Of a stretch of DNA of 64,000 nucleotides, positions 26,712 through 36,700 are shown one piece after another. Both the position numbers and the translations under genes were made by a program. Numbering within the stretch: position 1 is the stretch's first letter; each line of letters opens with the position of its first letter. Below the pieces are notes generated by a model that made no database searches, was not told the origin of the DNA, and saw nothing but the letters and a program-made list of their open reading frames with translations. This DNA comes from Hufsiella ginkgonis (GTDB lineage Bacteria > Bacteroidota > Bacteroidia > Sphingobacteriales > Sphingobacteriaceae). The stretch is taken from the NCBI RefSeq assembly GCF_009834915.1, contig NZ_WVHS01000001.1, positions 124,001 to 188,000 of the forward strand, read 5' to 3'.

Positions 26712-27302
26712 ATGCACCATTACGATAGTTTAAAAAAGCATGTTTTAGACCGAGTTATTCTTACGGAAGATGAGCTGGAAATATTTTGCAATCATTTTCA
26801 AGTCGTAAAAGCAAAAAAACGGCAATTTATTATCCAGCCTAATTTTACCGCGAAAAGCAGGTACTATGTACTTAAAGGAGCGTTAAGGGCATATGTTATT
26901 GGTGATAAAGGGCAAGACCACACTATCCAACTGGCTATTGAAGACTGGTGGATATCTGATTATAACAGCTACATCTACCAGCAACCGGCCACTATGTTTG
27001 TTATGGCATTGGAAGACTGTACATTATTAGCAATTAGTTTCGATAATGAAAAGAAGTTGAAATCGCTTAACCATACATATGAAACTTATTTCCGCGTAAT
27101 AGCCGAGAGTTCCACTGCATATATGCAGCGCCGGATCACGACCGGACTTACCAAATCCGCAGAAGAGCGCTTTGAGCACTTCCAGGAAAAATACCCGCAA
27201 CTGATGCAACGCATTCCTCAATACGCCCTGGCTTCCTTTCTTGGGATGACTACAGAATATCTCTCCAAGCTTCGCAATAAGCGAGTTGCTAAAAACAGTT
27301 AA
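26712..27302 (+). CDS. Crp/Fnr-family transcription regulator
   Basis: Regulator of 196 residues with an N-terminal cyclic-nucleotide-binding-like jelly roll (KKRQFIIQPNFTAKSRYYVLKGALRAYV) and a reduced C-terminal helix-turn-helix (RIPQYALASFLGMTTEYLSKLRNKR). It belongs to the large Bacteroidota group of Crp-like proteins that lack the canonical cAMP-binding residues; no ligand is known. It is transcribed alone and converges on the histidine kinase at 27336 with a 33-bp gap. A near-consensus -7 element (TACCTTTC) lies upstream around 26670-26690. Confidence 0.88.
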   Translation: MHHYDSLKKHVLDRVILTEDELEIFCNHFQVVKAKKRQFIIQPNFTAKSRYYVLKGALRAYVIGDKGQDHTIQLAIEDWWISDYNSYIYQQPATMFVMALEDCTLLAISFDNEKKLKSLNHTYETYFRVIAESSTAYMQRRITTGLTKSAEERFEHFQEKYPQLMQRIPQYALASFLGMTTEYLSKLRNKRVAKNS

Positions 27303-27335
27303 CCTGGTTCACTTTACCGCGTTCAGCAGGCAGCG

Positions 27336-28739
27336 CTATTCTTTTAAGGGAAGCCTGATGGTAAACCTGGTATATTCACCTAACGCGCTCGCCATATTAA
27401 TGCTGCCGTTATGTCCTTTTACGATAATATCATAACTTAGCGATAAGCCCAATCCTGTTCCTTCTCCGGTGGGCTTCGTCGTAAAAAATGGCTGCATGAT
27501 CTTATCTTTAATGGCATCGGGAATGCCGTTGCCATTGTCCTGTACCGTAATTTCAACGAAGCTGCTCCTGGCTGATGTCGATACTTCAATTACGGGCTTG
27601 TAATCTTCACCAGTGTTTTTCTGCTTCTCCCTGACTGCGTAAAATCCGTTATTAAAAAGATTGAGCAAGACCCGCCCGATATCCTGCTGTACTACGTTTA
27701 CTTTTGGAAGATCCGGATCAAAGCGGGTTACCATTTCGGCGTTGAAGGAATTGTCTTTTGCGCGCAGGCCGTGGTAGGAAAGCTTTAAAAATTCATCCGC
27801 TAAAATGTTGACGTTGGTTGGCCGCCGTTCACCTGTGCTGGTACGGCTGTGTTGCAGCATCCCCTTTATTATAAAATCGGCGCGTTTGCCGTGATGGCTG
27901 ATCTTTTGCTCATTTCCCCCGATAGCTGAGACCAGGGATAAGGATTCTTCTATATTCCCCGATTTAAGCTCTTCTTCAAGCTCGGCCACCATTTCTATGT
28001 TCACTTCGGCGAAATTATTCACAAAGTTAAGCGGGTTCTGGATCTCGTGGGCGATGCCTGCGGTAAGCTCGCCTAGGGAGGCCATTTTCTCCGACTGGAT
28101 AAGCTGGTCCTGGGCAGATTTAAGCTCAGATAACATAACCTGTAAGCTGTCCTTTTGCTTACTGACTTCTTTAAACGCCTTGATGCGTGCGTTTTCAAAT
28201 ATCAACGCGATGAAGAAAATAATGAGCACTAACCCTAAATGGCCGCTGAAAAACAAAAAAAACTCTTTTGACCTGGAATAACCGTGCGGAAATTGAAACC
28301 CGTTATAATCCATTATACCTAACGCCGCCACGATTAACAGGGCTATTCCCGTCCATACATAACCGCTCTTTTTGCCTGCAATAAGTAAGATGACAATAGG
28401 AGATGAAGCCAGCCAGGGCAAGATCGGCGACTTAAATCCGCCCGAAAAATAGATACATCCGTAAACGGCCGTAGCGCCGATAAAGCCATAGGCATTGGCT
28501 ACTTTTAGTAAATTCACGCCCCATTTTAGCAGCAGCAACAGGCATGCATTTAATAAAAAGCAGCACATCATAATCACCATGCCCATAAAAAAGCCCGTGA
28601 TCCAGCTGACACTTACATAGAAAAGTGAAAATATTGCGGTAATGAATACGGTATAAGCTATCAGCCCTGCCCGCCGCATATATTCGCTGTCGGGCTCAAG
28701 CTGTTTGGGGATAAAGTATTCTATACATCTTCGAAGCAT
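27336..28739 (-). CDS. Membrane sensor histidine kinase (orphan)
   Basis: Sensor kinase of 467 residues: six predicted transmembrane helices (about residues 27-182) without a sizeable extracytoplasmic domain, a short coiled coil, HisKA with phospho-acceptor His231 in GIAHEIQNPLNF, and HATPase_c with NNGFYAV, DNGNGIP and [15 protein letters not shown]. From [12 protein letters not shown] to the end it is roughly 55-60% identical by eye to the 7TM-DISM kinase at 19513. No response regulator is adjacent. It is the last gene of a three-gene operon with the membrane protein (16 bases upstream) and the FAD oxidoreductase. Confidence 0.92.
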   Translation of the reverse strand: MLRRCIEYFIPKQLEPDSEYMRRAGLIAYTVFITAIFSLFYVSVSWITGFFMGMVIMMCCFLLNACLLLLLKWGVNLLKVANAYGFIGATAVYGCIYFSGGFKSPILPWLASSPIVILLIAGKKSGYVWTGIALLIVAALGIMDYNGFQFPHGYSRSKEFFLFFSGHLGLVLIIFFIALIFENARIKAFKEVSKQKDSLQVMLSELKSAQDQLIQSEKMASLGELTAGIAHEIQNPLNFVNNFAEVNIEMVAELEEELKSGNIEESLSLVSAIGGNEQKISHHGKRADFIIKGMLQHSRTSTGERRPTNVNILADEFLKLSYHGLRAKDNSFNAEMVTRFDPDLPKVNVVQQDIGRVLLNLFNNGFYAVREKQKNTGEDYKPVIEVSTSARSSFVEITVQDNGNGIPDAIKDKIMQPFFTTKPTGEGTGLGLSLSYDIIVKGHNGSINMASALGEYTRFTIRLPLKE

Positions 28740-28755
28740 ATGCGTGCTGCTGTTA

Positions 28756-29430
28756 TTAACCGATCAGTTTAAATGCGACAACATAAGAAACCCAGATCCA
28801 AAGGCCCTGGACAATCCCCATAGGTAGTTGAAGTAAATAGTGCCTGCGATGGATCTGTGTAAAAAACACCGGCAATAAGCTGCATATCAACCCCTCGCCC
28901 AAAATAATGTACCAGGGCGTATTACCGATCATCTTACAATTTACGTAATACCACCAGCCGGCTCCTTTGGCCCAGTGTTCAAATAAGGGTATAACCGCAA
29001 AGCCGATTAACGCGGTCGCCAGGATGCTTTTCCACAGTTTTTCATCAAGGCTGATCAGCCATCCTAAATAACCGATCTGGATAAGCAGAACGGCCCAGGC
29101 AAAAGGCATGTAGAAGGGAGAGCATGCTAACATCGGCTCGCCGGGTGTATAAATAAGCGTACCGGTATTTCTCACCAGCCAGCAATCCGCCAGAAGTTCC
29201 GTAAAACCCGCCGCAAGTCCGAATACCAGCAATCTCTTCAGGAAACGGTCATTTCGGTTTATCGCGAACCATGTCAATAAGCTATACATACCAAATGCAA
29301 GCACAAAACCCGACCGCCAGCTTAAGTTGAATGCCGCACTGATCCCTGCGATGACGACCGTCAATACCAGGGTGGTTACAATAAACCTTACCTCTTTTAT
29401 TTTTAATTTTTGAAGAAGCTTATCGCGCAT
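28756..29430 (-). CDS. Integral membrane protein of unknown function
   Basis: About 224 residues with six or seven hydrophobic helices from residue 20 to the end and short connecting loops. Conserved-looking polar features inside or near the membrane include ELLADCWLVRNTGTLIYTPGE, FYMPFAWAVLL, LFEHWAKGAGWWYY and GEGLICSLLP. I associate this pattern with an uncharacterised membrane family often found near flavoprotein desaturases, but I cannot name a reaction. The ATG at 29430 overlaps the end of the FAD oxidoreductase gene by 11 bases, showing translational coupling; the frame stays open to 29463. Confidence 0.8.
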   Translation of the reverse strand: MRDKLLQKLKIKEVRFIVTTLVLTVVIAGISAAFNLSWRSGFVLAFGMYSLLTWFAINRNDRFLKRLLVFGLAAGFTELLADCWLVRNTGTLIYTPGEPMLACSPFYMPFAWAVLLIQIGYLGWLISLDEKLWKSILATALIGFAVIPLFEHWAKGAGWWYYVNCKMIGNTPWYIILGEGLICSLLPVFFTQIHRRHYLLQLPMGIVQGLWIWVSYVVAFKLIG

Positions 29431-31177
29431 CGCCGGTTGTTTTACCTTCCTGGTCCGAAACACCGAATAGTCTCTTAAAAACCCTTACCGTTGTTTCAAG
29501 CAACCTGAATGTCAATGGCTCGTAAAACTGATAAGGCAACCCTTCCGCGTATCGCTTTTGATCCGTGTCTCTCATGCCCGCCAGGAAGCCGGGCTCATGC
29601 AGGTTCCATATTTCGCAAAGCGCCGCTTTTATCCCCGAAGCCTCGATAATGGCGTTAACGGCACGTCTTGCTGCCTCGTTAGCCCCTTCCATGGTAGCAA
29701 GGTCGGTATACGTCTGAACATAATCTGAGGCCAAAAAGAGATTCGGGATATGCGTATATGCCTGCGGCCGCAGATCCCATGAATTAATGGTATTCACCAA
29801 TAGCGGCTCCTTATCCTTGTCTTCCCGCTGGTGGCTTACGGTGATATCGTGGTCGATATACCAGTGGACGAGATCTTCGTCCCTGAGCACGATGTTCTCG
29901 TTTACATTTAACGAATCTTTCATCTGCGCCCACACTTCATTTTTAATCTCTTCATAACTGCAATCCCTTGCCGGTTTTTTACCGGTGGCTTCCAGTATCC
30001 CGGGTTCGTCCCAGTCTGAAATGTCCACCGATAATATGGTTTGTACCTTGCCGTCGTACCGTGCCGTTATATCATAATCTTTCCAAAACTGGAGCTGCGA
30101 AATAGACGTAATGGCCCAGGGAGAATCCGAATAAATGCAATGGCCGTGTACGACATCTATCGTGGCTGAAAGATAAAACTGTATTCCGTTCATCCACGCC
30201 ACGCTGGGGGCCAGGGTTTTAATGCCCTGGAGGGTAGGATCGGCCCGGAGCACATCGTCGGAAATAAGATCGGCCATTACTTCCACAGGCGTGGCAAAAA
30301 TGTAGTAATCAGCTGTTACCAGGTCGCTTTTCGGGACTCCATCGGTATACGCTTCTACCCAAACCCCTGCCACCCTGCCATCAGCCATCTCGATCTTTTT
30401 GGCGGATTTGCTGAAGTTGTATATTACTCCTTTTGAACGCAGGTAATCCAGCCAGGGGTTTATCCAGGCATCGTTAGTCGGGCCGTTTAACACCCTGTCT
30501 GTATTTACACCGGGGTCCGTCATATTAAAAAGCAGCTGCAGGAAAATGTCGCCACCTGTTTTAGTACTGGCTTTTTTAGCGTTTGCCGCCACCAGCGTGC
30601 GGGTTATCCCCTGCACCAGGAGCGCCTGGTACGTTTTAGAGAACCGGTCCGCCTCAAGGTATTGCCACCAGCCGATCTTTTCGTATTCGTTAACCCTTCT
30701 TTCATAACAGGTGGTGGCTAACTGCCACAATTTCCCGGCAAAGAACTTTTCCTCCTCACCGGTCAATCCCGTATGCGCATGGAGGGTTTGCATCATCACC
30801 CGTAAGTCGTCGAACGATTTCGGAAAGTTCACCAGGGTGTAGATCGGGTTTTGACCGTTCCTGAGGATCCCCGCGCGGGTTACGGCTACCAGGTTGTCAT
30901 ATACCCCTTCCTTTTGGCCATTAAAAGGGATCCGTTTCATCGTATCTGTTACATGCTTATAAAAACCGGGAAAGAAACGGAAACCATGTTCGCCGGGCAA
31001 ATATTTGTGAGGATCAGGAGTATTGGTCGCAGGTACATTTACGCTGCGCGCCTTACCGCCCGCATACAACCTGTGCTTGTCAAATACTTCTACTTCAAAT
31101 CCCCTTTCTACCAGTTCATGGGCGGCGCTCATGCCGGCTATCCCCCCGCCCAGAATGGCTACTTTCGTTTTTGTCAT
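29420..31177 (-). CDS. FAD-dependent amine-oxidase/phytoene-desaturase-like oxidoreductase
   Basis: Flavoprotein of 585 residues with an N-terminal dinucleotide fold AILGGGIAGMSAAHELVERG and an acidic strand end (FEVEVFDK), followed by GGKARSV, the substrate-domain region, and the C-terminal FAD motif LFLASDYVQTYTDLATMEGANEAARRAV. The architecture is that of the carotenoid desaturase, hydroxysqualene dehydroxylase and amine oxidase superfamily, where hydride is taken from a lipophilic substrate. No signal peptide is present. It opens the operon with the membrane protein and histidine kinase. A membrane-associated lipid or isoprenoid substrate is inferred from the neighbour, not shown. Confidence 0.85.
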   Translation of the reverse strand: MTKTKVAILGGGIAGMSAAHELVERGFEVEVFDKHRLYAGGKARSVNVPATNTPDPHKYLPGEHGFRFFPGFYKHVTDTMKRIPFNGQKEGVYDNLVAVTRAGILRNGQNPIYTLVNFPKSFDDLRVMMQTLHAHTGLTGEEEKFFAGKLWQLATTCYERRVNEYEKIGWWQYLEADRFSKTYQALLVQGITRTLVAANAKKASTKTGGDIFLQLLFNMTDPGVNTDRVLNGPTNDAWINPWLDYLRSKGVIYNFSKSAKKIEMADGRVAGVWVEAYTDGVPKSDLVTADYYIFATPVEVMADLISDDVLRADPTLQGIKTLAPSVAWMNGIQFYLSATIDVVHGHCIYSDSPWAITSISQLQFWKDYDITARYDGKVQTILSVDISDWDEPGILEATGKKPARDCSYEEIKNEVWAQMKDSLNVNENIVLRDEDLVHWYIDHDITVSHQREDKDKEPLLVNTINSWDLRPQAYTHIPNLFLASDYVQTYTDLATMEGANEAARRAVNAIIEASGIKAALCEIWNLHEPGFLAGMRDTDQKRYAEGLPYQFYEPLTFRLLETTVRVFKRLFGVSDQEGKTTGDAR

Positions 31178-31312
31178 GCAAATTAATCGTTAACTAGTAT
31201 TTTCATCACAATATATGGGTGTCGCTGATAAACCTGGAACTGTTGAACTAAATATATTAATTTTAATTATTTTCTTCACTCAGGGATAGAACCAAAGTTA
31301 AATCCCGTGAAT

Positions 31313-31332
31313 TTTCCTTCTTCAGAAGGAAA
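31313..31332. promoter_or_regulatory. Perfect 20-bp palindrome upstream of the PQQ-propeller lipoprotein
   Basis: TTTCCTTCT-TC-AGAAGGAAA has 9-bp arms around two bases. AATATTTG, one mismatch from the -7 consensus TAnnTTTG, begins at the last base of the palindrome. The position, about 105 bases before the ATG, suits an operator; a palindrome with so short a loop is less likely to be an RNA hairpin. Confidence 0.45.
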
Positions 31333-31437
31333 TATTTGTCGCCCGATTTATGCCCGTTATCAATTCTTTTTCCGAACTTCAACGTATTCACCGTGTTTAA
31401 ATGTTACCGGTCAAAGGTTTTTACATGTTCTGCCGCT

Positions 31438-32829
31438 ATGAAAAATATCATCTACTTATCCTGTCTTTTCCTGCTGCTAGCCACCGCCTGCTCTGAAGAC
31501 GACCCCTTTGAAGGAGATAATAGCGCCCCCGAGCCGTTCCAGGTTACCGTTACGTCGAGAGGACCAGCTACCGCAGACCTGGAATGGAACGCAACGACGG
31601 ACCCTGACGGAGACTCTATCACGTATGCCGTAGAGATCAGCGGGCGCAAAGTGATATCCGGCCTGAAGACCAACAAGTACAAGCTTACCGGCCTGCATGC
31701 GGACTCCACCTATAATGGTCACGTCGTAGCGATCGACAAACGCGGAGCCTATACCCCTGCCGGTTTCAAGATACTTCCTACCCCCGACCGAATCCTGTTA
31801 ACTACGGGTAATTACATCGACGGGCTCTCTAGCCTGGATGAAAACGGTACGGTTTCCTGGAGATTCGGATACCCGGTATCTGCCGTACCTGCGGTTTCCG
31901 GGGATACGATTTTCGCCGGCGCGGATAAGTTATACGCCGCTAAAGTAAGCGACGGGAAATTATTATGGACCAACTCTGATGCACCTGTACAATTGCGGGC
32001 AACGGCTATTTTACACTACCAGCACAAGCTCTATTATACAGCCAGCACCAAAACAGTTGCCGTAAATGCGGTCACCGGCGCTACGTTATGGAGCGTGACC
32101 CGTTCAGGTACCGGTAACATCGCCGTAAGTAACGGGTTGCTTTATACTGTAACGAACGGTCATTTATACGCCCTCGATATGAGTAACGGAAACCTTAAGT
32201 GGGATTTCCCCACCAGCGGCTTTACCACCTCACCCAGGGTAAAAGACGGCATAGTGTACGTGGCGTCACATGCCTCCAACAATGTGTGGGAAGGATACCT
32301 GTATGCGGTAGATGCAGTTACAGGTGCCGCGAAATGGCAAGTGAAATTCCCCGGCCAGGTGGTACAGCCTAATGATGGAGTGATAGGCTCACCGACCGTA
32401 TCCGGCAACCTGGTCTGCCTGCCGGTTTATACGCATCCGCAAACGGGCGTAACAGGCAATGTGATGGCGGTGAATACTACATCGGGCGCAATCGTTTGGC
32501 AAACACCGGTGGGTGGCAACATCGCCCTGGCCGACGCCACGGGTATTTATGTTGTTTCGGGATCGGTTATATCGAAACTCGATAAAACAACCGGCGCGGT
32601 CAACTGGTCCGTTGCGGGTACCTATCGCAGCGAGGCAACCATCGCCGATGATAAGCTCTACATCTTTACCGGCAATTCTAACGATGCCGCAATCAGCGTT
32701 TTCAGCACGGCAACAGGCGCCAAATTAAAATCGATCAATTTTACGCTTGTGTTCAATCCCTTTATCCTTGTGCTTAAAGGCGGAAAAACGTACTACCCGG
32801 CTACCAGCGGTATGAACCCGCTTAATTAG
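31438..32829 (+). CDS. Lipoprotein with fibronectin III domain and PQQ-like beta-propeller
   Basis: Exported lipoprotein of 463 residues. The signal MKNIIYLSCLFLLLATACSED has the lipobox Cys at about residue 18. A fibronectin type III domain (PFQVTVTSRGPATADLEWNA to AIDKRGAYTPAG) is followed by a seven- or eight-bladed PQQ-type propeller with repeated blades such as LYAAKVSDGKLLWTN, VNAVTGATLWSV, LYALDMSNGNLKWDF, LYAVDAVTGAAKWQV and LDKTTGAVNWSV. Residues needed for a PQQ dehydrogenase are not evident, so it is more likely a binding or scaffold protein than an enzyme. I start at ATG 31438; the frame extends to 31336 without a credible signal. Confidence 0.88.
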   Translation: MKNIIYLSCLFLLLATACSEDDPFEGDNSAPEPFQVTVTSRGPATADLEWNATTDPDGDSITYAVEISGRKVISGLKTNKYKLTGLHADSTYNGHVVAIDKRGAYTPAGFKILPTPDRILLTTGNYIDGLSSLDENGTVSWRFGYPVSAVPAVSGDTIFAGADKLYAAKVSDGKLLWTNSDAPVQLRATAILHYQHKLYYTASTKTVAVNAVTGATLWSVTRSGTGNIAVSNGLLYTVTNGHLYALDMSNGNLKWDFPTSGFTTSPRVKDGIVYVASHASNNVWEGYLYAVDAVTGAAKWQVKFPGQVVQPNDGVIGSPTVSGNLVCLPVYTHPQTGVTGNVMAVNTTSGAIVWQTPVGGNIALADATGIYVVSGSVISKLDKTTGAVNWSVAGTYRSEATIADDKLYIFTGNSNDAAISVFSTATGAKLKSINFTLVFNPFILVLKGGKTYYPATSGMNPLN

Positions 32830-33012
32830 GGACAACTACAACCTACCCGGCTTTACCCGGCGATAACAGGGATATTCGTCCGGGGTCGGGCACGATCATG
32901 AGGAGACCCTGCCCATCGCTCACTTTAACAACCCTTTCGTTTGCGAGCCGGAGCAGCAGCCAACTTGTTTAGCACCTGTACTGTACAGGCTGCCCGGACC
33001 TGGTAATTTCGT

Positions 33013-33789
33013 TTATTTATCGTCGTCATCTTTAATTAACGAGTCGATATATCCAGTAGGACTGACCTTAAAATATCGCTGAAAGTTTTTATTGAACCGG
33101 CTTTGAGAGGTGTATCCTACCATTTTAGCGATTTCGAACATGGTGAACTCGTTTTGAGAGATCAGCCGGACGGCTTTTTTTAACCGTGTAATGTTGATAA
33201 GATTTTTAGGCGATAAAGACGAGAGGGATTTTATCTTTCGGTAAAGCGTTGGCCGGCTCATATTCATGTGCTCGGCCAGCTGATCAATATCCAGGTCGGG
33301 GTCTTCGATGTTTTTGCGAATAAACTCGTCCAACTTTTTCAGGAAGGCTTCGTCCATCTTCGAATGCGCCATTACGCGCACGTCTTCGAAAGGCGAGCTG
33401 GCAAAATGCGCTTTTATTTTTAACCGGTTGCTCAGCAGGTTGGCGATCTGTAGCTCCAGCAAGTCAGGCAAAAATGGCTTTTGAATATAAATATCGGCGC
33501 CGACTTCCAATCCCTCGATATGAGCCTTATAAGTATTTTGTGCGGTTAACAGCACTACCGGTATATGACAATATTCTACGTTCGACTTTACCAGCCGGCA
33601 TAGCTCGAAGCCGTCGACCTCCGGCATCATAATGTCGGAGATGATCAGGTCCACCACCTCGTAATCCATAATTTCCTGCGCCATCTTGCCATCGGTGGCC
33701 AGGTGAAGGTCGTACGTATCTCCCAGCACTTCTGTTAAAAACTGCAGGATATCTTCATTATCATCCACAATTAAAATACTGGCTGCCAT
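33013..33789 (-). CDS. Response regulator with AraC-type DNA-binding domain
   Basis: Protein of 258 residues: receiver domain (about 1-120) with acidic pair Asp9/Asp10, phospho-acceptor Asp52 in IISDIMMPEVDG, conserved Thr in VVLLTAQN and Lys in IQKPF; then a linker and an AraC-type double helix-turn-helix (about 155-250, DLDIDQLAEHMNMSRPTLYRKI and FTMFEIAKMVGYTSQSRFNKNF). This is exactly the C-terminal part of a Bacteroidota hybrid two-component system, but encoded as a separate protein. It starts two bases after the kinase stop codon. It should activate PUL 2, encoded divergently next door. Confidence 0.94.
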   Translation of the reverse strand: MAASILIVDDNEDILQFLTEVLGDTYDLHLATDGKMAQEIMDYEVVDLIISDIMMPEVDGFELCRLVKSNVEYCHIPVVLLTAQNTYKAHIEGLEVGADIYIQKPFLPDLLELQIANLLSNRLKIKAHFASSPFEDVRVMAHSKMDEAFLKKLDEFIRKNIEDPDLDIDQLAEHMNMSRPTLYRKIKSLSSLSPKNLINITRLKKAVRLISQNEFTMFEIAKMVGYTSQSRFNKNFQRYFKVSPTGYIDSLIKDDDDK

Positions 33790-33791
33790 GT

Positions 33792-36700
33792 TTATAATCG
33801 TTTTTTCCAGCTTCCCAGGTTAAACTCAACTTCTTGACGTACGGGCAACGTCAATTCAAAAATTATCCTGTCGGGGTCACCCGAAATCAATGTCAACGAA
33901 CCTTTATGCAACTGCGTTAAGGACTGGGCCAGCGAAAGACCCAGGCCCGTGCCCGCTTTCTCACTCCCCCTTAAACGAAAGAAAGGCTCGAATATCCGGT
34001 CCTTAAACTCCCCCGGAATGCCCTTGCCGTCGTTGCGGAACCTGATAGAGAACACTTCGTTCCTGTCCGTTGGAGGCATAAGCGACACGGTGACTGTTGT
34101 ATCCGCATATTTAACCGCGTTAGACAGCAGGTTACTGCATATTTTAACAAACGCTTCCCTGTCTACAAAACAAACGACCCTGCTCTCCGGAAGCTCGAGG
34201 TTTAAACTGATCAGGTCTTTTTTTGCCTCCTGGTCAAACACCGCGATCTGCTCTTTAAGCAGGTTAGCGATATCAACATTAACGAAGTTCAGCCCGAATT
34301 GGTTCATCTCCGTTCTGCGGAAATCGAGCAATTGGCTGGTTAGTTCCGTTAACCGGATCGCGTTCTTATAAAGCATCTGGAGGCTACTCCTAATTCCGGG
34401 CAGTTCCTCCGATTTTTTGAGCAGTCGTTGTGCAGGCCCTACTATCAGCGTTAATGGTGTTTGTATCTCGTGGGTGATATTGGTGAAGAACTCGATCTTG
34501 GCTTCATAAATTTCCTTCCTTTTTTCATACTCGAATAGTTGCAGCCGGTTTAAGTTTTTACGTTCAAGCTGCCGGTGGTAATAACGGATGGAAACGTATA
34601 TACAAGTTCCCAGCAGTACCAAATAAACAATATAAGCCGTGTAAGTTTGCCAGAACGGGGGTAAGATCCGGATAAAAAAGCGCCGCTCCCGGCCGGACCA
34701 GCTGCCCACATTACTTTCCGCGCGTACCATAAAGGTATATTCGCCTGGCGAGAGATCGGTGAAATAGGCATTCCGGTTGGTGTTAAGGTAGGTCCAGTAC
34801 TTTTCTACGCCCTGCATGATGTACTTATACCTGGTAACCCTGGTGGACGAGTAATTAAGCGCCGCGAACTCGATACTGAAATTGTTCTGATCGTGTGCCA
34901 GCACCAGTGTATCCGTGTATAAGATCGACCGGTTAAGGGGACTGTCCTTCATTCCAGGTACAAGCTCTTTGTTGTTCAGCTGGAAGCCCGTGATGTAAGT
35001 AGGCGGAGAGCTGTCTTTCTGATCGAACTCAGCCGGGTCGAACGCGATCATTCCCTTTACGGAACCGAAATACATCTTCCCGGAAGGGTCTTTATATGCC
35101 GAGCTGTAGTTAAACTGGTCGGTTAGCAGACCGTTCGATTGTGTATAGGTTTTACATTTCCCCGTACGCAGATCGAAACAAATAAGCCCCTTTAACGAGC
35201 TGATCCATAAACGCTTCGAATTATCTTCCTGTATGCAGAACAGCACGTTGCTGGGTAAGCCGTTCACCGTCGAGAATTTTTTCATGGTCTTCCAATCCGG
35301 GCTTAACCTGATTAGCCCTTCGCCTGCCGTAGCGAACCACATCGCGTGGCTGCTGTCTTCAAAAATATACTGGACAGAGGCTTCATTCACGGTCTTGCCC
35401 TTCACCTTGTCGCCGAAACGCATATTGCCCGAGCGACCGTTCCCGGGATTATAATAAAATGCGCCCCGGGAGGAGCTGCTTGTCCAGATGTTTCCCTTGC
35501 TGTCTTCTAAAATATTAAACACATAAGAGTTATAAGGTATTTGCGTGATCCTGCTGAACACTTTACGCGTTCGGTTATAAGCGAACAGGCCCGATCCCTG
35601 GTATGCGGTACCAACCAGCAAGGTGCTATCCCGGGTTAAGTAAAAGTGATGGATGAAATCGCTGACATTATCGCTTTTATCGCCAATGAACTTGAAATGA
35701 TCGGTGACCTTTCCCGTACGCATATCCATGATATCCATGCCATGAAAAAACGGCCCGATAAACAGCTGGTTGTCCAATGCCAGCAATCCATGAATATTAT
35801 GGTAGGATATATCTCCGGGTCTACCGGTCGCACTATAGACGGTAAATTGCCCGGTGCGGGGATCCAGCTTATTAACCCCGGCGTCCTCCGTTCCTATCCA
35901 TAAATTTCCGTTGTTATCCGGACAGATCGCTCTTACGGCTTCGCCGGATATGGAATTAATGCCTTTTACAGGGTAATATTTCTCGAATCGCGCATTTTCC
36001 CTTGAATAATAGTTCACCCCTCCAAAATAAGTGCCGGCCCACATGCTTCCCTGGTTATCCCTGCAGATGGCATAAACCGCGTTATCGCCTAGCGAATAAG
36101 GATCGCCGGTCCGCTTTCGCAGATTCCGGCATTTGCCTGTAACCATGTCGTACACGAATATTCCCGATTCGGTAGCGATCCAATACTCCCGGTCGCTGCC
36201 GGCAGTAATGTCTCTTACATAGATCTCGGTGTTCTCACTATTTCGGAGCGGCAAGGATTTGATCGCCCCGGTTTTAACGTTATAGCTCTTTAAGCCTAGT
36301 TTAAAGCAACCTACCAGTACTTCCCCGCCGCTTAACGGATATATTTTACTGATCGACCGCATATTTCCCGGTATATCTTTGCCGATCACGCGGATATTGA
36401 AAAGCGATCTATTTCCCGGGTGATAGGTGCTGACAACGCCATCGTTATCGCCCATCCAGATATTCATTTTGCGATCTATCGCCAAACAAGATGCCCCGAT
36501 ATGCAGGTTTTCGATCTTCTTTTGCCGCTGGTCATATTTATACAATGAATAGTTGGCCAGGAACCAGACGTTATTTTCCTGGTCGATAACAAGGTGGCTT
36601 ATATAAGAAGCCGGAGCGATTTCCAGCGGGCTTACCGCTTCGCTAAACGGATTATACATAAAGATCCCGGTTCCCGTTGCGATCCATAACATACCGGCTT

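Noticed and set aside
31438-32829. PQQ-dependent dehydrogenase
   Set aside because: The propeller repeats are present, but the conserved catalytic and metal-binding residues and the typical cytochrome or membrane partner are not seen.
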